Positions 33,005 to 42,327 of a stretch of DNA of 48,755 nucleotides are shown one piece after another (the first letter of the stretch is position 1; the number at the start of each line of letters is the position of its first letter). Position numbers and translations under genes: made by a program. The notes below the pieces were generated by a model. It ran no database searches. It saw only the letters and a list, made by a program, of their open reading frames with translations, and had not been told where the DNA came from. This DNA is from Ruminococcaceae bacterium UBA5905 (GTDB lineage Bacteria > Bacillota > Clostridia > Oscillospirales > Acutalibacteraceae), in assembly GCA_002431285.1 (NCBI GenBank), contig DJEF01000047.1:1009-49763 (forward strand). The letters run 5' to 3'.

Positions 33005-34624
33005 CTACGCATCCGTCTTGCCAAATTCCGACAATTCCAGCTGCGGATTGTGCTCATTGGCCCAGGTGATATTCCAGCTGTTGGTAAACAGCAGCAGCTT
33101 GCGGCCGCGGAAATCCTGAATTCTCCGTGTGTCGGAAGTAAGATTCAGTGTTTTGACATCCAGCTCCTCGTTTTCGATCCAGCGAATAAACTGGTACGGG
33201 AGATTCCGCATCCGGATATCCACGTTATACTCATTTTTCAGCCGATAGGTCAGCACCTCGAATTGCAGAACACCCACCACGCCGACGATAACTTCTTCCA
33301 TACCGCCGCCCAGCTCCTGAAAGATCTGGATTGCGCCCTCCTGCGCGATCTGCGTGATGCCCTTGACAAACTGCTTGCGTTTCATGGTATCCACCTGCTC
33401 CACCAAGCAGAAATGCTCCGGCGCAAAGGTGGGTATCCCCTCGAAGCAGAACCGTTCGCCCCCGGAACAAATGGTATCCCCGATGGAAAACACGCCCGGG
33501 TCGAACACGCCGATGATGTCGCCCGCATAGGCTTCGTCCACGATCTCCCGAGATTCCGCCATCAGCTGCTGGGGCTGGCTCAGCCGCATAGGCTTGCCGC
33601 CCTGCATATGATAGACTTCCATCCCTTTCTCGAATTTGCCGGAACAGATGCGCATAAACGCCACCCGATCCCGGTGCGCCTTATTCATATTGGCCTGGAT
33701 CTTGAACACGAACGCGGAGAAATTCTTGCCGAAAGGATCAATGTCGCCCTTATCCGAATGGCGCGCCAGCGGCGAGGTGGTCATATGGAGAAATTCTTCC
33801 AAAAACGGCTCCACGCCGAAATTGGTCAGAGCCGAACCGAAGAACACCGGTGTCAGCTTACCGCTACGCACCGCCTCCATATCGAACTCATATCCGGCGC
33901 CGTCCAGCAGCTCCACATCGTCCTGGAGAGTGCTGTACAGATACTCGCCCAGCCGTTCCTTCAGCTCCGCATCCTCCAGCGACAGCGCCGTAGCGCCCAC
34001 CTCATACTGGGCGTTGCTCTGGTCATCATTGGGATTGAAAGCCAGAATCTTGGAGCGATTACGGTCATATACGCCCTTGAACTCCTTGCCGGAGCCAACC
34101 GGCCAGTTCATGGGATAGGTGCGGATGCCCAGCACCTGCTCGATCTCCTCCATCAAATCGAAGGGGTTGCGCGCCTCCCGATCCATCTTATTGATAAAGG
34201 TGAAGATCGGAATGTGCCGCAGCAGGCAAACCTTGAACAGCTTGATGGTCTGTTTTTCTACGCCCTTGGACGCATCAATGACCATCACGGCGCTATCCGC
34301 CGCCATCAGCGTCCGATAGGTATCCTCGGAAAAGTCCTGGTGGCCGGGCGTATCCAGAATATTGATGCAATAGTCCCGGTAATTGAACTGCATCACCGAG
34401 GAAGTGACGGAAATGCCGCGCTGTTTTTCAATTTCCATCCAGTCGGAAACGGCGTGGCGCATATTTTTCTTGCCCTTCACCATGCCAGCCTGCTGAATGG
34501 CTCCGCCGTACAGCAGGAATTTCTCCGTCAGCGTGGTCTTACCCGCATCGGGGTGAGAAATAATAGCAAAAGTGCGCCGCCGCAGGATCTCCTCCCGGGT
34601 GGTGCGTGGGGTGTTCTCGTTCAT
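33005..34624 (-). CDS. prfC: Peptide chain release factor 3
   Basis: GTPase that recycles RF1/RF2 from the ribosome after termination; 539 residues. G1 is SHPDAGKTTLTEK (about 23-35), G3 DTPGHQDFSEDTYR and G4 INKMD; the RF3-specific QRGISVTSSVMQF is present. Complete with domains 2 and 3. The ATG at 34624 is 13 bases from GGAGG, a long spacing. The leader upstream ends in a terminator-like hairpin, so expression may be attenuated. Confidence 0.97.
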   Translation of the reverse strand: MNENTPRTTREEILRRRTFAIISHPDAGKTTLTEKFLLYGGAIQQAGMVKGKKNMRHAVSDWMEIEKQRGISVTSSVMQFNYRDYCINILDTPGHQDFSEDTYRTLMAADSAVMVIDASKGVEKQTIKLFKVCLLRHIPIFTFINKMDREARNPFDLMEEIEQVLGIRTYPMNWPVGSGKEFKGVYDRNRSKILAFNPNDDQSNAQYEVGATALSLEDAELKERLGEYLYSTLQDDVELLDGAGYEFDMEAVRSGKLTPVFFGSALTNFGVEPFLEEFLHMTTSPLARHSDKGDIDPFGKNFSAFVFKIQANMNKAHRDRVAFMRICSGKFEKGMEVYHMQGGKPMRLSQPQQLMAESREIVDEAYAGDIIGVFDPGVFSIGDTICSGGERFCFEGIPTFAPEHFCLVEQVDTMKRKQFVKGITQIAQEGAIQIFQELGGGMEEVIVGVVGVLQFEVLTYRLKNEYNVDIRMRNLPYQFIRWIENEELDVKTLNLTSDTRRIQDFRGRKLLLFTNSWNITWANEHNPQLELSEFGKTDA

Positions 34625-34642
34625 AAGCGCTTTTGATCCTCC

Positions 34643-34676
34643 AAAAAAACCGGGCGGCTGTCCGGAGATAGCCGCC
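34643..34676 (-). terminator. Terminator hairpin in the prfC leader (attenuator candidate)
   Basis: On the minus strand arms GGCGGCT and AGCCGCC are followed by CGG and seven T, immediately before the GGAGG of prfC. Because it lies between promoter and gene, it would stop transcription unless prevented. Confidence 0.75.
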
Positions 34677-34751
34677 GTACAGATGATATGGCATTGCTGC
34701 CCGCAGGGGGACGGCTTGCACCGCCGTCCCACGCGGGTACAGAAAAAAGCG
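34677..34751 (-). promoter_or_regulatory. Structured 5' leader of prfC
   Basis: The leader from about 34751 holds a stable hairpin (34700-34737 on the window), with nested arms CCCGC/GCGGG and GGGACGGC/GCCGTCCC, followed by a 20-base linker and the terminator hairpin. I do not recognise a known riboswitch class. Confidence 0.55.
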
Positions 34752-34756
34752 AAATT

Positions 34757-34785
34757 ATTATACCGCATCGTTCCGCAAAGTGCAA
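34757..34785 (-). promoter_or_regulatory. Promoter of prfC
   Basis: On the minus strand -35 TTGCAC, 17-base spacer, -10 TATAAT. The leader is about 125 bases long. Confidence 0.8.
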
Positions 34786-34839
34786 CCCCGATTTTTCCGA
34801 TGTGCGGGGCGCTTTACCGACCGCCGCAGAGCATCCGTT

Positions 34840-34865
34840 AAAAGCCGGACGGCCCTTTCCCCGGC
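34840..34865 (-). terminator. Possible terminator of the rnj-SGNH operon
   Basis: On the minus strand GCCGG and CCGGC arms followed by TTTT, about 120 bases after the SGNH hydrolase stop. The stem is short; no better candidate is visible in the 200-base gap before the prfC promoter. Confidence 0.35.
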
Positions 34866-34987
34866 CGCACCGACTTTCCCCGGACAACGGCGGTTCTTCC
34901 GGCCGGGGACACGCCATCCCCGCGCCGAGTCGTTCGCCGCCCCCGGATACTTTTCTCAAAAAAGACTCCGTATATGCAGATAATCTT

Positions 34988-35767
34988 TCACCCGTGCAGA
35001 TCGGTGCCGATGAAGCCTACCTCACGGAAATCCTCCATGTTGTGACGGATGATATAGTCGATGTATGCGGCGGTCATCTTGGCGGTGAACAGATAGCCCA
35101 TGGGGTTCAGATGACCGTTCAGATAGTAACGGCGGTGAAACTCCTCATCATACTTCGGGCTGTATTTCAGCAGATCCAGCACGTAGGTGTTCTCCGTTGC
35201 GCCGGCCAGCTCGTACAAGAATTGCCGATGCTGCATATCTATATGATCTGCCGGCAGATCGTCCTCTGTGCGGGGGAAAGTCATCAGGAAAAACTTCGCC
35301 CGGGGCTGGATCTCTTTCAGCCGCTGCAAAATCTGCGCATAGTATCCGGCAAAGGTGGGCTTATTATTGCGCCAATCCGTCCAATCCACATCCGCCACAG
35401 AGCCGACCTCCTGCTTCAGCACCAGCAGATCGTTCACACCCAGCGCAATAATATACGCCTGCGCCGCATATTGGGGATTCCAGAAATCATTTTGCTCCGC
35501 AAAGCTCTCGCAGTATTCTTTAGCGGTCATGCCACCCCGGGAGAAATTCCGCACCTCGCTGCCGCACATCCGGCCGATAAACTGACCCCAGGAAAACTCA
35601 AACATATCGTGGTAGCCCTTGGTGCCATCCGCCCCGGTGGATTCAAACTCCCCGGAGGACAGGCTGTCGCCTACACAGACGATCTTGCGAAAAATCGCCG
35701 TAAAACCCCCGTCCGGCGGCAGATGATCCAACGGTTTTTCATAAGGATTGATTGCCGATAACTCCAT
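34988..35767 (-). CDS. SGNH/GDSL hydrolase family protein
   Basis: A 259-residue hydrolase of the SGNH (lipase/esterase) fold, no signal peptide. Block I is VCVGDSLSSGE (Ser35 nucleophile), block III GVND (Asn112) and the late histidine is His219 in LNGHLNPMGY. In typical members an Asp stands three residues before this histidine (DxxH); here it is Leu216, so the acid of the triad is missing or placed elsewhere. Substrate unknown; deacetylation of sugars would fit its place after nagA, which is inference. Last gene of the rnj operon. Confidence 0.82.
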   Translation of the reverse strand: MELSAINPYEKPLDHLPPDGGFTAIFRKIVCVGDSLSSGEFESTGADGTKGYHDMFEFSWGQFIGRMCGSEVRNFSRGGMTAKEYCESFAEQNDFWNPQYAAQAYIIALGVNDLLVLKQEVGSVADVDWTDWRNNKPTFAGYYAQILQRLKEIQPRAKFFLMTFPRTEDDLPADHIDMQHRQFLYELAGATENTYVLDLLKYSPKYDEEFHRRYYLNGHLNPMGYLFTAKMTAAYIDYIIRHNMEDFREVGFIGTDLHG

Positions 35768-35794
35768 AATACACGCCTTCTCTCAACTGATTGT

Positions 35795-36955
35795 TTATAT
35801 TTCCCGCCGATTCAAGCGGTCATATACGATCCTGCCATCCACCACCGTCAGCACCACCCGGTCGCTCCCGTCCACAACGGTGAGATTGGCCCGCTTTCCG
35901 GGGGTGACGGTGCCCAATTCGTTGTCCAAACGGATGGCTTTCGCCGGATTCTCCGTCAAGGAACGAACGATCTGCCGCCGGGGAATCCCGTAGGACAGCA
36001 AATTCCGGTATTCCTCCTCCAGATTTGTCGTCGATCCGGCGATGGTGCCGTCCTCCAAATAGGCCAGGCCATCCCGCACCACCACCGGCAGTCCGCCGGA
36101 CACCATGCGCCCATCGGCCGTACCGGCGGCGCTGAGCGCATCACTGATCACCACCGTATGGGTCTCCCCCAGCTGCCGGAACGCAATCCGCAACGCCGCC
36201 GGGTGGATATGCTTGCCGTCGCAAATCAGCTCGGCATGGAAATCTGCATACTGCCGTGCCAAATCAAAAGCCGCGCCCACCACGCCGGGATGACGGTGAT
36301 TCAGACCGGCCATGGCGTTATAGAGATGCGTGACATGGCGGCAACCTGTCTCCACCGCCCGGCAAGCCTGCTCATAATCGGCGTCGGTGTGCGCCATGGA
36401 CACCGACGTATGCGGGGAAACCCGGCGGATAAACTCCGCCCCGCCGGGCTGCTCGGGAGCGATATCTACCAGCCGCACGAATCCGTCGCAGGCCGCTTGG
36501 AGACGGGCAAATTCCTCGGCATCCGGCGGGCGCACAAAGGCGGGATTCTGCCCGCCGATCCGGCCTGGGGCTATGTAGGGGCCCTCCATATTGATACCCA
36601 CCGGGCAAGCGCCGGGCGCCTCCAGCGCCCCCGCTCTGGCGGCGGCAAAGATCGCCGTCAGCCGCTCCTCCGGCAGTGTCATGGAGGTGGGGCAAAACGC
36701 CGTGACTCCATGCTGCGCCAGCCGCCGGGACATCTCGTGAATGGCGGCCGGGTCGGCGTCGCCGGTATCAGCGCCGCCGTAACCGTGGATATGAATATCC
36801 AGCCAACCGGGCATCACCGTGCAGTCGGACAGATCCAATCCCGGCGCCGCCGGCTCCCGGTCGGTCAGCCCGGCGATCCGATCGCCGTCGACACACACAT
36901 CCAGCTCCCGCAGATCGAAATTCTCGTCGTATACAACCGCATTCTTCAAGCGCAT
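35795..36955 (-). CDS. nagA: N-acetylglucosamine-6-phosphate deacetylase
   Basis: Removes the acetyl group from GlcNAc-6-phosphate, a step in amino-sugar and cell-wall recycling; 386 residues. Metal and catalytic residues are in WLDIHIHGYGG (His55, His57), NMEGPYIAP (Glu124), ISMAHT-like VSMAHTDAD, THLYNAMAG, DGKHIHPAALR and the catalytic Asp of VISDALSAAG. Start ATG at 36955 with GGAGG upstream. It follows ftsH by 72 bases. No nagB gene is near. Confidence 0.96.
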   Translation of the reverse strand: MRLKNAVVYDENFDLRELDVCVDGDRIAGLTDREPAAPGLDLSDCTVMPGWLDIHIHGYGGADTGDADPAAIHEMSRRLAQHGVTAFCPTSMTLPEERLTAIFAAARAGALEAPGACPVGINMEGPYIAPGRIGGQNPAFVRPPDAEEFARLQAACDGFVRLVDIAPEQPGGAEFIRRVSPHTSVSMAHTDADYEQACRAVETGCRHVTHLYNAMAGLNHRHPGVVGAAFDLARQYADFHAELICDGKHIHPAALRIAFRQLGETHTVVISDALSAAGTADGRMVSGGLPVVVRDGLAYLEDGTIAGSTTNLEEEYRNLLSYGIPRRQIVRSLTENPAKAIRLDNELGTVTPGKRANLTVVDGSDRVVLTVVDGRIVYDRLNRREI

Positions 36956-36980
36956 CGGTATTTTCCTCCATACAGGTGCA

Positions 36981-37018
36981 AACGGACAGCCGTTGGCGCA
37001 AAGCCAGCAGCCGTCCGT
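36981..37018 (-). other. Intercistronic hairpin between ftsH and nagA
   Basis: On the minus strand arms ACGGAC and GTCCGT enclose a smaller GGC/GCC stem, nine bases after the ftsH stop, with only TTTGC following. It may stabilise the ftsH end or cause partial termination. Confidence 0.45.
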
Positions 37019-37027
37019 CTGTACACA

Positions 37028-38998
37028 TTATTTTTCGGTCGAATCCTCCGGCAGCGCCGCGCCCTCGTCGGACACGGATGCATCCCGACCCTCCATGATG
37101 GCGCGGAATTCCTCGCCATCCAGCTTTTCCTTCTCGATCAACGCCTCGGCCACGCGCCGCAGCTGATCCATATGCGCCGACAGTTTCTCTTCCGTCTGCT
37201 TGTAACCGTCCATCAGGATGGTGTGCACTTCCTCGTCAATACGGGAGGCGATCTCCTCCGAATAGTTACGAGAATGTCCCAGATCCCGGCCAAGGAACAC
37301 CTCGTCGGAATCGGAAGAGCCGTACACCACCGGCCCCAGCGCATCGCTCATGCCGAATTTGGTGACCATCTTTCGCGCCAGTTCGGTGGCGCGTTCGATA
37401 TCGTTGGAGGCACCGGTAGAAATATCGTCCAGAGTCAGGGCCTCCGCCACGCGGCCGCCCAGCAGCACCTGCACATCCTCCAGCATCTCCTTCTTCCGCT
37501 TGTAGGAACGGTCCTCTGCCGGCAGGCTCATGGTGTAGCCACCCGCCATGCCCCGGGGGATAATGGAAATCTGATGCACCGGGTCCTGAGTAGGACAGTA
37601 GTAGGTGACCACCGCGTGACCCGCCTCGTGATAGGCAGTTAGCTTTTTCTCCGCATCGGTCATGACGTGGCTGCGCTTTTCGGTGCCCACCACCACCTTG
37701 ACAGTGGCTTCCTCGATCTCCGCCATGGTGATCGCCCGCAGACCCCGGCGGGCAGCCAGCAGCGCTGCCTCGTTAAGCAGGTTCTCCAGGTCCGCACCGG
37801 TGAATCCGGCGGTGGACTTGGCAATGACCGACAGATCCACATCCGGGCCAAGCGGCTTTCCGCGGGAATGAACTTTGAGAATGGCCTCACGGCCGTTCAA
37901 ATCGGGCGCATTCACCACGATCTGGCGGTCAAACCGACCGGGACGCATCAATGCATGGTCCAGAATATCCGGGCGGTTGGTCGCGGCGATCACGATGATG
38001 CCCTCGTTGGCTCCAAAGCCGTCCATCTCCACCAGCAGCTGGTTGAGGGTTTGTTCCCGCTCGTCGTGTCCGCCGCCGAGCCCGGCGCCCCGCTGACGTC
38101 CCACCGCGTCGATCTCATCAATGAAAATGATACAGGGTGCATTCTTTTTCGCCTGATCGAACAGATCCCGCACACGGGAAGCGCCCACGCCCACATACAT
38201 CTCCACGAAATCCGAGCCGGACATGGAGAAGAAAGGTACGCCCGCCTCTCCGGCCACAGCGCGGGCCAGCAACGTCTTACCGGTTCCGGGAGGGCCCACC
38301 AGCAGCACGCCCTTGGGGATCCGGGCGCCCAGCTCGGTAAAGTGCTTCGGCGATTTGAGGAACTCGACGATCTCCTCCAGCTCCTCCTTTTCTTCCTCCG
38401 CACCGGCCACATCGTCAAAGGTGGTCTTACGCTTTTCATCGGCCGCCTGCTTAATCTTGGCTTTTCCGAAGCCCATGATCTTGCCCGCGCCGTCCATGCC
38501 GTTCAGACTGCGGCGCATCATCACAACGCCCAGGATCACCAGCACCATCATCAGCAGGTACGGCAGCCAGGTATACAGCCAGGAAACATTGGCCACCGGC
38601 TTCCACTCATACGCCACATTGTTGTTCGGATCATCGTCCTGCTGGGCCTGAGTGACGATGGGATCCACCGTATTGAGGAAATACGCCACATTCGGCACCT
38701 TATACACGATGACGTCCTTATCGTCCACCTTGCCGTCTTTATTGACATCGGTACGGTATTGGGCACGCAGGGAAAGTGTCAGCTTTCCGGTGCCCAGATC
38801 CAAGGTGTATTTTTCCACCTTATTGTCTACAAAATACTGGATATAATCCGAATAGACCGTGTCCTCTTTCTGGGCCGCGGACTGCCCGCCGATCATTGCC
38901 CACATGCCGAAAAACACCACCAGCGGCAGGCCGATAACCAGCAGCAGATTGCGCAGCATTTTCCCGGAATTGTTTTTATTTGGTTCCACGATTTTCAC
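37028..38998 (-). CDS. ftsH: ATP-dependent zinc metalloprotease FtsH
   Basis: Membrane-bound AAA+ protease for quality control of membrane and short-lived proteins; 656 residues. Two membrane segments (about 17-37 and 140-162) flank an extracytoplasmic domain. Walker A is [13 protein letters not shown], Walker [12 protein letters not shown], second region of homology [20 protein letters not shown], and the zinc site YHEAGHAVV. Unusually, the extracytoplasmic domain contains [12 protein letters not shown] (84-95), a perfect EF-hand-type calcium loop. It lies 32 bases after tilS, the usual order but without hpt. Confidence 0.97.
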   Translation of the reverse strand: MKIVEPNKNNSGKMLRNLLLVIGLPLVVFFGMWAMIGGQSAAQKEDTVYSDYIQYFVDNKVEKYTLDLGTGKLTLSLRAQYRTDVNKDGKVDDKDVIVYKVPNVAYFLNTVDPIVTQAQQDDDPNNNVAYEWKPVANVSWLYTWLPYLLMMVLVILGVVMMRRSLNGMDGAGKIMGFGKAKIKQAADEKRKTTFDDVAGAEEEKEELEEIVEFLKSPKHFTELGARIPKGVLLVGPPGTGKTLLARAVAGEAGVPFFSMSGSDFVEMYVGVGASRVRDLFDQAKKNAPCIIFIDEIDAVGRQRGAGLGGGHDEREQTLNQLLVEMDGFGANEGIIVIAATNRPDILDHALMRPGRFDRQIVVNAPDLNGREAILKVHSRGKPLGPDVDLSVIAKSTAGFTGADLENLLNEAALLAARRGLRAITMAEIEEATVKVVVGTEKRSHVMTDAEKKLTAYHEAGHAVVTYYCPTQDPVHQISIIPRGMAGGYTMSLPAEDRSYKRKKEMLEDVQVLLGGRVAEALTLDDISTGASNDIERATELARKMVTKFGMSDALGPVVYGSSDSDEVFLGRDLGHSRNYSEEIASRIDEEVHTILMDGYKQTEEKLSAHMDQLRRVAEALIEKEKLDGEEFRAIMEGRDASVSDEGAALPEDSTEK

Positions 38999-39030
38999 TC
39001 CTTACCGATGAAAGTATCCCGGCACACAGC

Positions 39031-40413
39031 TTAGGATGGCTCGCCCGTCCATTCCCATACGAGAAAATGTTTGGCAGACTCGGTCAACCGCGCCCGATCG
39101 GCACAGGTCATCCCGGGCAGCAGCAAAACGCCCGCCCCATCGCACAGCAGCGGAAATCGCTCCCGCTGTGCCGGTGGCAATCCGTTCTCCTGCATCAGGC
39201 GCCGCACAGACTTTCCAACCCCTCGCCCGGCCGGGTGCAACCGATCTCCCGGCCGCACCGTCCGAACACTCAGATCGTTTTGTATTCTATCATAATCCAC
39301 AGCGAATTTGAAGAACATTCTATGAACATTTTTTGCCGTTTCCATGTCCGGAGCATTCACCAAACGCACACAAAACGGGCGGCCGTCCCATGTACCGCCA
39401 AACGGCAGAGCCGATATCGGCAGTGTATCCGGCAGATCGGGCAGCGCATCCGCCGGACGGTCGATGCGCACACAGCCGCCCGCCACCGTCAGCCGCCAGC
39501 CGCCGGGCAGGCAGACAGCGCCATCCCCCTGTGCAAGCAGCCGGAGGAATTCCTCGAAATGCCGCCGTTCCATCGACCGACATCCCACCGCCGCCAATGA
39601 CTGCCGCAGCATCCGGTAACCGATGGAGGGCGGTGCATCCGCGATCTGCCGCCCGTCCAGCCCCTCCGGCAGACGAGCACGCGTCAGCGCCTCCTGCGCC
39701 ACCCGAGACAGATACGCCTCATCCTCGGCCGCAGAATCCGCGATCCGCAGCAGCGCCTGCTCCGCCGCCGGGTTCAGCCGCCGCATGGCGGGCAGCAAGT
39801 CATACCGCACCGCATTGCGGGTATACCGCACATCGACATTTGTGCTGTCGGTCACATATGGAATCCCCAGACGCCGGCAGTAGGCCTCGATTTCCGTGCG
39901 GGTACAAGACAGCAGCGGACGCACCAATCTCCCCCGCACCGCCGGGATCCCGGCCAGCCCGGCAATCCCACAGCCCCGCAGCAGATGCATCAGTACGGTC
40001 TCTGCCTGATCGGAGGCGGTGTGCGCCGTCGCAACCACGTCCGCCCGCCACATTTGCGCCACACGTGCAAACACCGCATACCGTACCAGCCGTCCGGTCT
40101 CCTCCAGCCCCAGCCGCTCCCGAGCGGCGATCCCCGGCACATCGGCGCGCACCGAAAATAACGGGACTTTCCACGCCCGGCACATCTCGGCGACAAACGC
40201 CGCGTCCCGGTCGGCCTCCGCTCCCCGGATGCCGTGGTGGACGTGCACCGCCGCCACCGTCAGACCCGGCTGCGGCCAGCGGCACAGCAGCGACAGCAGC
40301 GCCATGGAATCCGCGCCGCCGGACACCGCCACCAGCACCCGCCCCGGCAACGGAAGCGGTGCGTTTCTTTCCGCAAAGGCGCAGACCTTCTCCGCTAAGG
40401 CATCCATACTCAT
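39031..40413 (-). CDS. tilS: tRNA(Ile)-lysidine synthase
   Basis: Puts lysine on C34 of tRNA-Ile(CAU) so that it reads AUA; 460 residues, with the full C-terminal domains. The PP-loop ATPase motif is VAVSGGADSMALL (SGGADS 31-36), and HVHHGIRGAEADRDAAFV, ATAHTASDQAETVLMHLLRG and IRPLL-like LVRPLLSCTR are family segments. The ATG at 40413 overlaps the dnaB stop by 4 bases; an ATG at 40407 is an alternative. Confidence 0.95.
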   Translation of the reverse strand: MSMDALAEKVCAFAERNAPLPLPGRVLVAVSGGADSMALLSLLCRWPQPGLTVAAVHVHHGIRGAEADRDAAFVAEMCRAWKVPLFSVRADVPGIAARERLGLEETGRLVRYAVFARVAQMWRADVVATAHTASDQAETVLMHLLRGCGIAGLAGIPAVRGRLVRPLLSCTRTEIEAYCRRLGIPYVTDSTNVDVRYTRNAVRYDLLPAMRRLNPAAEQALLRIADSAAEDEAYLSRVAQEALTRARLPEGLDGRQIADAPPSIGYRMLRQSLAAVGCRSMERRHFEEFLRLLAQGDGAVCLPGGWRLTVAGGCVRIDRPADALPDLPDTLPISALPFGGTWDGRPFCVRLVNAPDMETAKNVHRMFFKFAVDYDRIQNDLSVRTVRPGDRLHPAGRGVGKSVRRLMQENGLPPAQRERFPLLCDGAGVLLLPGMTCADRARLTESAKHFLVWEWTGEPS

Positions 40414-41789
40414 TCCACCCGATTGGTGGTATCCAGCGCCGTAAACTGCGTAAACTCGCCGCTCCAGGACACCGGCACATCCGCCAGCTCCCCGTGACGG
40501 TTCTTCGCCACGATGATCTCGGAGGTATCCGGCTGCGGTGTACCATCCTCCTGCTGCGGCGCGCTGCGGTCGTTTTTATAATAATTGCTGCGATACAGGA
40601 ACAGCACCTGATCGGCGTCCTGCTCAATAGAGCCGGATTCCCGCAGATCCGCCAGATTCGGCTTATGGCTGGTGCCGTTTTTCTCCGTGCCGCGGGACAG
40701 CTGTGCGCAGACCATCACCGGCACATTCAGCTCCTTGGCCATGATCTTGAGGCTACGGGTAATCTCGCTGACCTCCTGCACCCGGTTGTCGATCCGCCGG
40801 GCGGTATGCATCAGCTGCAGATAGTCCACCACCACAAAGCCCAGGTCCTTCACCCGACGCAGACGCGCCTTCATCTCCGTGACGGTGATGCTGGCGGTAT
40901 CGTCCAGATAGATCGGCACCTGACACAGCGTGCTGGAGGCCGCCGAAATGCGCCCCCACTCCTCCGCTGTCAGATTGCCTACCCGCAACTTCTTGCTGGA
41001 AACCCGTGCCTCGGAGGACAGCAGACGATTCACCATCTGCTCCCGGGACATCTCCAGATTGAAGAAGGCCACCGTGCGCTTTTGCACCACTGCCACATTG
41101 CGCGCCACATTCAATGCGAAGCTGGTCTTACCCATACCGGGGCGAGCGCCCACGATGATCAGATCGGACCGGTTCAGGCCGCTTGTCACCGCGTCCAACG
41201 TGGAAATCCCGGTGGGAATCCCCACATACTGACTGCGCTCCTCGGAGGTGAGCTTTTTAAAGGTCTCATAGTTGCTGGCCAGCACATCCCGGATGTGCAT
41301 CAGGCCGCCGGTCTGCCGTCCCTGCCGGATGTCGTAGATCTTCTGCTCCGCCGAATCCATCAGCACGGAGGATTCCGTGCTGGGATCCATCGCCTCGTCG
41401 ATGATCTCCCGCGACGCTTTGATCAGCCGTCGGGCATCGTATTTTTCCAGAATGATCTTGACATAGTTTTGCAGATTGGACAGAAACGGCACCATATTGG
41501 CCAGCTTCAGCAGATACGCTTTACCGTCCTCCGTGGAAAAATAGCCGTTGGATTTCAGCGCTTCCAGCACGGTCACAAAGTCGATGGTCTGGTTCTTATT
41601 GAGCTTTTCCACCATCACTTCATAGATAGCCTGATGCTCCGGAAGATAAAACTCCTCCTTATGCAGCTTATCCGCGATCTGGTTGATGCTGTCCGGTTCT
41701 ACCAGCACAGCGCCCAGCACCGACTGCTCCGCCTCCAGGCTATACGGCAGACCCAGTCCGTCGTTCACCTGCTCTTTATTCTCCGCCAT
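40410..41789 (-). CDS. dnaB: Replicative DNA helicase
   Basis: Hexameric helicase of the replication fork (dnaB; dnaC in B. subtilis), 459 residues. N-terminal domain (PYSLEAEQSVLGAVLVEPD), then RecA-like domain with Walker A VGARPGMGKTSFALN (about 213-227), FNLEMS, Walker B VVVDYLQLM and the arginine-finger region DLRESGSIEQDADQVLFLYR. The start at 41789 was preferred over TTG at 41795. It follows rplI by 50 bases, a conserved Firmicutes pairing. Confidence 0.97.
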   Translation of the reverse strand: MAENKEQVNDGLGLPYSLEAEQSVLGAVLVEPDSINQIADKLHKEEFYLPEHQAIYEVMVEKLNKNQTIDFVTVLEALKSNGYFSTEDGKAYLLKLANMVPFLSNLQNYVKIILEKYDARRLIKASREIIDEAMDPSTESSVLMDSAEQKIYDIRQGRQTGGLMHIRDVLASNYETFKKLTSEERSQYVGIPTGISTLDAVTSGLNRSDLIIVGARPGMGKTSFALNVARNVAVVQKRTVAFFNLEMSREQMVNRLLSSEARVSSKKLRVGNLTAEEWGRISAASSTLCQVPIYLDDTASITVTEMKARLRRVKDLGFVVVDYLQLMHTARRIDNRVQEVSEITRSLKIMAKELNVPVMVCAQLSRGTEKNGTSHKPNLADLRESGSIEQDADQVLFLYRSNYYKNDRSAPQQEDGTPQPDTSEIIVAKNRHGELADVPVSWSGEFTQFTALDTTNRVE

Positions 41790-41839
41790 AACCAAAGTCC
41801 GCCCTTTTCAGAATTCTTATGTACCCGCGGGAGACCCGG

Positions 41840-42280
41840 TCACTCCGTTACCATGACCGTGATCTGCGCCGTCACACCCGCCAGCAGCTTGATCTGCGCC
41901 GGATATCCGCCGAAGGCCTTGATATCCTCCATAACGATCTTCCGCTTATCCACATCCAGCTGAAACTGCTCCTTCAGCGCCGCCGCCACTTCCTTGGAAG
42001 TTACCGCGCCGAACAGGCGTCCGGCAGAACCGGCCTTAGCGTGCACGGTCACGGTCTTCCCTTTAAGGGTCTCTGCCGTTGCCAGCGCCGTTTCCTTTTC
42101 CACCTTGGCGTGATACCGGGCCGCTTCCTCCCGGCTATGCAGTTCGCTGAGTGCCTGGGCATCCGCCTGCATGGCCAGATCCCGGGGGAACAGGAAATTC
42201 CGGGCGTACCCGTCGGACACATTCACCAGCTCGCCGGCCTTGCCCTGTCCCTTTACATCCTTTTTCAATATCACTTTCAT
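41840..42280 (-). CDS. rplI: 50S ribosomal protein L9
   Basis: Large-subunit protein that limits frameshifting; 146 residues. [19 protein letters not shown] and [16 protein letters not shown] are the family signature, followed by the long helix and the C-terminal domain ([16 protein letters not shown]). AGGAGG precedes the ATG. It sits between gdpP and dnaB as in B. subtilis (yybT-rplI-dnaC). Confidence 0.98.
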   Translation of the reverse strand: MKVILKKDVKGQGKAGELVNVSDGYARNFLFPRDLAMQADAQALSELHSREEAARYHAKVEKETALATAETLKGKTVTVHAKAGSAGRLFGAVTSKEVAAALKEQFQLDVDKRKIVMEDIKAFGGYPAQIKLLAGVTAQITVMVTE

Positions 42281-42327
42281 CGAAAAAACCTCCTTTGGTT
42301 AGAATCCACCGTATACGATATACCGAT

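Noticed and set aside
39333..41963. 876-codon open frame on the plus strand opposite tilS and dnaB
   Set aside because: Low-complexity Pro/Arg/Ala/His-rich translation, antisense to two well-identified genes; an artefact of high GC.
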